From Stephanodiscus triporus (Eukaryota; Bacillariophyta; Thalassiosirophyceae; Thalassiosirales; Thalassiosiraceae), in assembly GCA_036939755.1 (NCBI GenBank), contig JALLAZ010000480.1, forward strand, positions 1-15,202: a stretch of 15,202 nt of DNA. Direction: 5' to 3'. The notes under the pieces were generated by a model, which searched no databases, was not told where the DNA came from, and saw only the letters and a list, made by a program, of their open reading frames with translations. Position 1 is the stretch's first letter, and each line of letters begins with the position of its first letter. The position numbers were made by a program, and so were the translations under genes. Positions 7,611 through 15,202 of this stretch are shown here, in pieces.

Positions 7611-10600
7611 TTATCGCAAACTGTCTTCCAGACTCTCCCCGAGGAGATCTTCCCCCTGTCTCACACACTCTTTTGCCATTCCTGCAATTTCTTCCTCATC
7701 CTCGAGCAACTCCGATAGGACAGGCAAACATTCAGGGAGGAGAACCATGTATTCCTCGCCTATTGTTTCAATGATAGACAGGAGGCAGCTAATTCCGGCC
7801 TTACGGACTTCTGATCTCTTGTTCCCACAAGCTTCTAATACTGCAAAATTGAGAGGTTTCCAAAGCTGCTCATTTCCAGATGCTGTTGCTAGAGCAGTCA
7901 AACAGCCCACAACATTTCCATGTTCCAATGTTCCCACTCCTTGAACAAGCTGTTGGTAGGTACTAGTGGATGTCTTTTCTATTGATGTAAGATCGGATAG
8001 CAGAGGGAGTTCTTTTGGAACTTGCGAAAGGAGTAGCTTTCCAAGATGGTTTAGAATCTGAAAACAAGTTAAGAGAGGAAGAGAAAATTAGTTCTGGTGT
8101 GTTGATATCAACGGGGGCCAATCAACCTCCAAAAACTCACCATGTTGTATCTTTGGTTGTCATCGCCTCGAGTCCAGTCACCGCCCTCGTGCGCATCAGC
8201 TTTAAGGGCAGATTCTAGGCAAAGCAATAAAGGTTGCAAGGGTTTTACTTTGTCCATAAGCTCGCTTGAAGCATCGGATTCCTCCACACGACGTCGCTTT
8301 GACCCGTCCATTTTTTTGGTGTGTTGGCATAACAAAGAAACGGCAATTTCCTGCGTGATAACAAAAGAAGCACGCCGCAGCTGAGGGACAAGCAGATGAG
8401 AGATTCAGCGCCATGACAGCAACGTAACTAACCAATTCGTCTATCAAATCCGGAAGAACACTTGTTAAGCAAGGCAAAAAAATGCTTCGCAAAGATCTGC
8501 TCAGCTCAGCAGATAAACTCCAGAAAGCGTGACGGCGGACAGCAGAACTCTGTCCTTCACTGCTATCTTGAATGTCACCCCTCCACTCACGAAGTCGAGA
8601 GTACAACGGACGTAGTTGAGCTTCGGACAATTTCATAACTAGTGACAAGAGGCACTTATTAGAATTCATCAGTAGCTGTTGCCTGCCGCTATCATCCCCT
8701 TCATATCCATAGGCCATCACCAGACCATTGAAAATCTTTCCAATGACAGGAGAGAGATCTGAGCGCTGAGAAAATTCAACAGCCATGTTCAGTAATAATA
8801 GGTTGTTAGATGCTTCTTGCCATTTCCCGGCCTCAGAATTCAAATTCTTTGATAATGCTTGGCTGAGAGCCGGGATAAGCTGACGAATCTGCATTTTTGA
8901 TGCCAGCGCAGTCTCCACTTCTAAGGCAGCTGCCCTGACAGAGCGCTCGCCTTGAACGGCCCCTTGTTTCAGAGCTAAAGATGGCAATGCATTGCTCGAA
9001 AATAGCAACGGGAGAAATGGCGGAAGAAATTGTGGTAATGTCTCTGCGAGTGCTTTCAATGTCTTCAAGATTGACAGCTGCAACAATTCTCCAGACGCCG
9101 CAGCTTTTTCCTGCGGTTCGCCCAACAACTCATTTACTGATTTTAAAGATGCAACCAGTGGTTTAACGATCGAAGAAAGCTGCGGCAAGCAACGAGCTTT
9201 CAAAGTTGTCACGATAGTATACACACACAATGAACTTGAGCTGAGCAATTGGCATTCAGCATCCGCTACACCTGATATGCCATCACTGCAATTTTCACTT
9301 GCTTTTATCCACGACAAAGCGGTATTGTTCAGGAGTCTTGTGATACTTGCCAAAGCTGGCAAAAATGCTGCTGCTGCATTTGTTGCCAATTTACCATTAT
9401 CTGTGGTTGGATAGAGAGATCTCACAAAGCATTCAATGGCAATGAGAGCACCCTGCTGTATGATAATGGTGCGGCGTACATGCGTCAAGGAGTCTTCGCC
9501 ACTTCCATCGGTTGATCGATCAACATCAATCAGTGCCACAAGATCAGGGACCATTTCAAGGAAGAGTGAAGCTTCTGGAGAATCGGGACTTAATTCTGCA
9601 ACACGATCAGCGAGAAACTTAAGCGACTTCTTTCGGATATAAGTATCCACCTCAGAACTTCTTTCAAGGGCAGATGAAACAGAAGCTAAGAAATGTGGGA
9701 CGGGAAGCAGATTTTGAAGATTCTCTATACAGTCACCTGTTGCAATCGGAGCCGCGTTCCAAAACTTCTTCTCAATCGAATTCATTGCAGAAGCTCCGAG
9801 TTTTGCATGTGCACGCAAAGCGAATGTGTGTGTTTGCATCAACTCGTCCCACAATCGGAGACTAATGTCAGAATCGTCGCCTTTACTCTTTCGAACTACT
9901 TGCCTAGCAATACGAGTGGATAATGCATCACGGACACTTTGAAGGAGAGTTATTGTCAAGTAAAGAATCGATCGTTGCTGTGCTTTTGTTAGTTGGGAGT
10001 AAGCTGCAACTTGGATACCAGCCTCCACATTTGCGCCACGCAACGAAAGCGCAGCTACTTCGGACACTCCCACTTTCATTTTATCGCTGGACGGCTCTTC
10101 TGCAGATATGAAAGAGAGGCCGCAAATATATGCCATGAGACTCTCAGCATATTGTAGCAGCGCAAGCGAAATCCCAATTTTCATTCCACTTTTGATGTGG
10201 GAAAGCACGCGTGCGTCGAGCCTTCCGTGGGAGTCTTCGTCATTGTCCAATGTTTCCGGTTCGGCATCATGCGCCGCCATTGGCTTCTGGAGGTTGAATG
10301 AATGAATAGCCATTACACATGCAGCTAAAGACGCAATAGCATCAATTGAGCTGCTCTGCGTTGGCAGTAACTTAAGTGCAGCCACTAGATTATCAACCAG
10401 AATGAACCTTGACTTTAAGTGTTCACTGCTGGAAACAATAATCTTCCCGACCAGTGCTTCCAGCAGATTGAAAAGCGATAAATTGGCAGCTGGTGCATGC
10501 TTGCAATACGCTGGCACTATAGCAACGACCGCATCCCCAAGTGCTTTCAGGTCAACCTTTTTGCCGGACGTTGCATCTCCCCTTGGTGATGCTTCGGATA

Positions 10601-13600
10601 AATTTATTAAGGCTGGAAGCAGGGAGGTGACGACTGCAGATGGCGACTCTTCGCATAGACAAGTGAGAAGAGACAGTGACAATTCCCTACCACGCCCAGA
10701 ATTTAATGGGTAATATGTTGATGCGTTCCCGCCTACAAGTCCAACTAAAAGGTTGGCTTCTGATACAAGTGCTTTATGACTTCCAACATCCGAATGAGAA
10801 CGGCTGCGCTTTCTTTTGGAAGAATGTCTGCCTCCATCATATTCCGTAGGCTTTGAAAGTTGACTTTTGTAGCATGAATGAATGGCATACAGAGTCTGCA
10901 AAATAGACACCCGTGTGTAGTCTCTACTGCCAGAATCGCCATCGCTAGCTATCGAGTTCTGTAATATTGATATGGATATTAACTGATCGAAAAGCTTTGA
11001 CGACAGTATAGAGATGTCAGCTGTGCTCCCCAGGATGTCCAACTTTCCCCTTATGCAATCCGTAATGAATACGACAGCAGATTGATCCATTTCCGATCTT
11101 GATGCATCGACTTCCTTAAGCATCTGGATAAAATCTGAAGTTCGCAACGGAAGTCCTAGGATTGCTGACCCGGCAAGCTCGTCATTGTCCCTAGTTCGAA
11201 GTGAAAGAAGGGCGGAAATGACGGTATTTCTAGACTCGCCGCTCAGCTTTGGAAATACTCCATTTGCCCACGAGTGCCGCATAATGACGAGCTGGATCAC
11301 ATTCTTTGACAGAAGAAGAGGAGGAGCGCTTGACGCTAGAGAGTTAAGAACCGCTTGAAGCATGTTGTCAGGATAATGTTCGAGTGTTGTAAAACTGCCA
11401 GATGCTCCAACGGAGTAAGAGCGCATCCTCCTGCCAGTCTGGGAAGGCCCTATTGATATTTGGGTGCTCAACCCATCATCCCCAGCCTGTGCTTCGTTCA
11501 CTACTACCCCTTTCAACATCGATAAAACGCAATCTCTGAGCTGACCAAGAGATGGAAGTAAGTCCGTTCGATCATACCTCAGAATTGCTGCGAACAAGTC
11601 CTCTCCAGCCAAGTCCCAACGCGTTGATAGAGAAAAGGCATTCTCTCCAGCCTTTTCCATCGAAGATAGGATGATATCAGCGGCTTGGCAGCCGCCACCG
11701 GAAACCTTCCCTTCCTCTGTGAATACGACAGTTTTACAGCCCTCCACCAAGAATTTCTGAGCGGCCAACGAGCCTGAGGGCAATACGATCTGGCCCAACA
11801 AATTAGGGAGGGTACTGACACCATCCATCACCAGAGAAGACCTAAGGGGAGAAAACTTGTCCGTTGCCTTGCTGCAGATATCCAACAGTACTTGATCTTT
11901 CAGAATTACTTGAAACTGCTCAAGTAGCCTAATCACACTATCGCGTATCACACGCTCGGGGTGAGATAGTAACGCGAGGGTAGGGATAATGCATTCCCTT
12001 GCCGTATTCGAGTCTATGCACCCTCCAGCCAATTCATGAGCAATCGCCAGAAGGCGGGAGCTTCCGCTGTTCCTAGCATTTGGATGCAGGCAAGTCTTCA
12101 AAAGAACAGTGAGGCCGTGACCTTGACGGCCCTTGGTCGTGAGCGAGTCAATCTGCGAAGAAATAATGGCAGGTCTAACGATTTCATCAAAGGAAACGTT
12201 GGAAGGAATGGATGCAAGATCCATAATGCGTTGCTCATATTCATAACCATCCTTGACCGCCGCCGAGGACAAATACCTTTTGCAAAGGTCACCAAGGAAC
12301 TGAGCCTCCCATCGAAACGATTTCCCCTCCTTCGATTCTTGTGTATATGATTGCATTTGGTTCAAGACCAAATTCAAAGTTACTTGTAGAAAAGCGGGTG
12401 ATGATGCTTCCTTAGTAGGGGGAGTCGAGAGCGCGTCCGAATATGAACGCAATGCAAACCAACGAAAGCGCGATTGCAGCGAAGTCGGGACAACTATCGA
12501 CATCTTGTTTAGGTGACCACAGAAGAAGTAATTCAACGCTTTATGACTCCCGGGGTGCTTGGTGATCAATTCCGCGACGGTCGAAATGATGCCCCCATCA
12601 TTAAACATCTGTAAAAGTTCCTTAGATGCGGCTTCGGATACGGCATCACGAGCGATCCTCGACGAATCGCTTCCGTCGCTTTCTATGTTGCCGCCTACAA
12701 AAACGTGGGCGCCCAAGGACAGGAATAACTCGTACAACAAACCGGCAGCGGAACCCATGGTATCTTCATCATCAAATGATTCTCCATCCAAGATGAGCCT
12801 CGCCGCCGATCCACAAATGCTAATACATGCCAGGAGGGGGGAGGAGACTTCTTCTTTTGTCTCATGTTTCCCGCTGCCCGCCTTGACTTTGGCCCGAGAA
12901 TCGGCGTTCAGAGTCACAGGAGACCACGGGTCATCCTTCCCGACGAACGTCCAGCGCAACAACGACGCCAGCGCCTCCCTGGCGAGGAAAGTCGGATCGT
13001 CGACGAGCGAAGCGGCGATAACGCCGACGTTCGCCGGTACCGCGCCGTCCCCGTCCCCGTCCGCCCCTCCCGCAATCGCCCGCCTCAGCCGGCCCGCGAC
13101 GATCATCCCCGCGGCGGCTGCCACCGCGGCATCGTCGTCTGCGGCGAGCCGCCGGAGCAGGGCCCGTCCCAGGCTCCCGTCCTGGGCGGCTCCCGAATAC
13201 GACGACGAAGGCGAAGACGAAGACGAAGACGAGGACGATCCCGCCGCAGTCGCCCGGCCCTCGTCGTACCTCTCCGCCTCCGACGCCAGGCGGGCGACGG
13301 CGTCGAGGCGGACGCTAGCATCGGCGCACTCAAGCGCCGCCCGAGCGGGAAGCAGCAGCAGCGGGCCCACGACGGGGGGCGGGCTGTCCTTCGTCGACGA
13401 CACGTTGTCACAGTCGCTCGCGCCCGGGCCCGCGGGGGGGAAGGACGGGGCGCCGCCTCCCACGCGGCCCAGGAGTATCGCGAGGCGGGACGCCCGATCG
13501 TCAACTCCCCCGACGGCCGACGCCGACCCCGCCGCCGAGGACGAGGACGAGGACGAGGCGACGACGGCCTCGACGACGTACGCCACGCCCCGTTCGTAGG

Positions 13601-15122
13601 CGTCGCGATCGACGTCGGAGAGCGCCCCTAGGATCGAGCCGTACCGTTCCAGCAACGCATCGGCGATGAGGAGGAGGGAGGGGGACGTCCCGCCACCCCC
13701 CCCACCGGATCGTCCGCGCGTCAGCAGCCGGTCGTGCGAGAGGATCGCGCGAACCGTGAAGGCGGCGACGAGCGCGGAGCGTCCGGCCTTCCAAAGGGAC
13801 GAGATGGACGGCTCTCGGATCTGTTCAATCGGACGGAAGGGATGAATAAAAAACATAAAAAAAAGGCGTCGAATGGGGGGGGGGGGGGGCACGCGGCCGG
13901 ATGAGCACGAGACAGCGAAAGGGGACACACGACGATCGGACGATGAAAAAAAAACACGCGCGCGCGCACTCACCAGGCCGAGGATCAGGAGGACGTCCCG
14001 ATCCGACTTGCACCTGATAAGGTCATCATTATCGCCGTCGTTTTCCCCGCGATCGTCGGACGACGACGATGACGACGACAGCATCCTCCCGACCTCCCCC
14101 TCCAGCCTCCGGAGTGCGCGCATGACGATCGACGCAAGGAGGGGCGCGATCCTCCCCGATGCGTAGTCGTCGTCGTCGTCCCCCCCCCCCTCCTCCTCCT
14201 CCTCCTCCTCCTCCTCCTCCTCCATGCCCTCCGCCGTCGACGCGGCCGCGCGTATCGCCGACGAGATCGCGGGCACGACGACTCCGACCCCCATCCTCGA
14301 CAGCCGCCGGTACGTCGAGGCGGGAAGCTCGCATCCCAGGTAATCGACGACGACGACGGCCCTCCCCCCCGTGTCATTCTTGTTAATCGTCTTCTTCGGG
14401 GGGAGCATCGGGAGGTGATACCTCCAGTCCTCGTCGTCGTCATCATCGATGTCATCCTTTTCGTCTGTCAAAGTCATAGTCGTCGTCGTCGTCTTCGTCG
14501 TCTTTTTCTTCGTCGCGTTGTCCATCGTCCCGAGGACGGAGAGGAGCGTCATCACGGCGCCGCACGCATCGTCGTCCTCCCCTTCCGTCCGCGCCGTCGA
14601 GCCGCCGCCGCCGCCTAGAAATGCGACGACGACGGCCTCCGCCTCCTCCCGGAAGGAGGATCTCCCCGTCCTTTTCTTCTCGCCCTTTCGTCTTCTCCTC
14701 CCCCCCCCCGATGACGACGACGACGACGACCCGGCGGCGGGTGGGGGCAGACCGTCGACGATCGCGTCGCATATCGCGACCTTCGCGTCGCGCCCCAAAG
14801 ACGGACAGCACGCGACCAAGGCCGACGCGAGTATCCTACCCCAATTCCTCCACTCGACGCAGCAGCAGACGTCGTCGTCGTCGTCCCCCCATGACGACGC
14901 GCGACGATCGTCGTCCCTCCCGTCGTCGCCATCGCGGTGGACGACGACGCGACGCCCTCCTCCTCCCCCCCCGCGGCAGGCGGTAAGGACCGCGGGCAGG
15001 ACGGCCCTGACCGTCCCCTCCCTCGCTCCTCCTCCTCCCCCTCCCCCACCCGGTCCTCCTCCCCCCCCGGAAGTCGTCTGCACGTGCAGCGCCTCGACGA
15101 GCACGGATGCCGACAGCGACAT
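7611..15122 (-). CDS. UTP10: UTP10/HEATR1, giant HEAT-repeat SSU-processome protein (5' partial)
   Basis: UTP10 (HEATR1/BAP28) belongs to the UtpA/t-UTP part of the small-subunit processome. It binds nascent pre-rRNA in the nucleolus and supports rDNA transcription and 18S maturation. Exons are 15122-13974, 13820-8433, 8350-8141 and 8057-7611, giving about 2397 residues from Met 15122; human HEATR1 has about 2144. The C-terminus is diagnostic: EYMVLLPECLPVLSELLEDEE and LLGESLEDSLR parallel the human end, and LSEAQLRPLYSRLREW (8641-8580) belongs to the BP28CT domain (about 8895-8480). HEAT-type helices fill the middle, for example HPERVIRDSVIRLLEQF. Basic nuclear-localisation-like runs are KRKRSRSHSD and GSKRRRVEE. 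The first ~600 residues carry Asp, Glu, Ser and Gly tracts. The frame is open through 15202, and Met 15122 aligns with an internal helix of relatives, so roughly the first 200 residues are probably off-window. No lesion is seen. Confidence 0.92.
8058..8140 (-). other. UTP10 intron 3 (83 nt)
   Basis: The donor is GTGAGT after RYNM and the acceptor is CTTGTTTTCAG before ATTCTAAACC, with a TTAAC branch-like motif upstream. The junction is phase 0 and joins QRYNM to ILNHLGKLLLSQ, leading into the final exon. A perfect 12-base palindrome, GTTGATATCAAC (8101-8112), sits inside. Confidence 0.9.
8351..8432 (-). other. UTP10 intron 2, 82 nt (or 52 nt with an alternative acceptor)
   Basis: The donor is GTTAGT after LPDLIDEL. 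Two acceptors, TATCACGCAG (AG at 8352-8351) and TTGTCCCTCAG (AG at 8382-8381), both continue in frame into EIAVSLLCQ. The upstream one adds ten residues (LRRASFVITQ) and leaves a 52-nt intron. The 82-nt version matches the size of neighbouring introns; the upstream site has the better pyrimidine tract. Confidence 0.7.
13821..13973 (-). other. UTP10 intron 1, 153 nt, stop-free and in frame
   Basis: The donor is GTGAGT after GGCCTG and the acceptor is CCGATTGAACAG before ATCCGAGAGC. The junction is phase 0 and joins LLILGL to IREPSISS. The length is 51 codons with no stop in frame, so read-through would add a Val, Arg, Pro and Phe rich segment that looks nothing like a HEAT helix. It contains a 15-base homopolymer (13875-13889, C on the sense strand) and GCGCGC repeats. 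I call it an intron from its splice sites, its homopolymers and the character of its translation. Confidence 0.8.
14166..14223. repeat. Compound microsatellite: (GTC)n, C11, (TCC)11 within UTP10
   Basis: A GTC run (14166-14180) is followed by eleven C (14180-14190) and eleven TCC units (14191-14223). On the coding strand it gives a poly-Glu run, then Gly and poly-Asp. It lies inside the first visible UTP10 exon and keeps the frame. Such tracts slip easily, so unit number may vary between alleles or be mis-assembled. Confidence 0.9.
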
Positions 15123-15147
15123 GACCGCGCTTATCCCCCTCCTCGCG

Positions 15148-15151
<4 letters not shown>

Positions 15152-15202
<51 letters not shown>
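15152..15202. repeat. Poly-C run of 51 bases at the right edge
   Basis: All bases from 15152 to the window end are C, that is poly-G in the direction of UTP10 transcription. The UTP10 frame stays open through it and would read poly-Gly. It could be a real homopolymer, an intron tract such as the 15-base run in UTP10 intron 1, or a sequencing/assembly artefact at a contig end. Confidence 0.95.

Noticed and set aside
13985..14811. Several overlapping Arg/Pro-rich frames on both strands
   Set aside because: They are alternative frames of triplet repeats in the UTP10 exon (GAC, TCC, GTC), where all frames tend to stay open.

Overview
The window looks like nuclear DNA of a centric, probably thalassiosiroid, diatom. 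The evidence is short GT-AG introns of 78 to 153 nt, a BspA-type leucine-rich repeat gene whose N-terminal part closely resembles a family expanded in those diatoms, and eukaryotic ribosome-assembly and RNA-binding genes with low-complexity Asp, Ser, Glu and Gly tracts. The assignment rests on recognised protein families, not on a database search. I see no bacterial operon, CRISPR array, tRNA, rRNA or intact transposon.

Layout. Positions 1-960 hold about 4.7 tandem copies of a 201-217 nt satellite-like unit that is already in progress at the left edge. Positions 961-2900 contain no gene I can support. They hold a near-perfect 22-bp palindrome centred on TGACGTCA (1485-1506) and a decayed 83-bp direct repeat (1938-2020 and 2123-2205). 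A pyrimidine-rich leader (about 2985-3090) precedes an intronless plus-strand gene at 3206-4207 for an RPL7-like ribosome-assembly factor of the RLP7/RPL7L1 family. Everything after that is on the minus strand: a short intronless LRR protein (4819-5325), a four-exon hnRNP F/H-like protein with two RRMs (5950-7305), and a very large HEAT-repeat gene, UTP10/HEATR1 (7611 to the right edge). Four exons of UTP10 are visible, and its true 5' end almost certainly lies outside the window. The right edge is a run of 51 C, which probably marks an assembly break or unresolved homopolymer.

Function. RLP7 is a pre-60S assembly factor. UTP10 belongs to the small-subunit processome (t-UTP/UtpA), which acts on nascent pre-rRNA. 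The hnRNP F/H-like protein probably binds G-rich RNA in splicing or RNA metabolism. Two nucleolar ribosome-biogenesis genes in 15 kb is notable, but they sit on opposite strands and are separated by unrelated genes, so co-regulation is only a possibility.

Composition is very uneven. RLP7 and the first ~2.2 kb of UTP10 are extremely GC-rich, while the rest of UTP10, the RRM gene and the left flank are balanced or AT-rich. The change in UTP10 falls inside one exon at about 12.85-13.0 kb. I found no convincing new biological system. The best leads are the satellite array, the in-exon GC step, a stop-free 3n intron and an in-frame alternative acceptor in UTP10, the poly-G/G-quadruplex-prone 5' end of UTP10, and a C-terminally short LRR gene.
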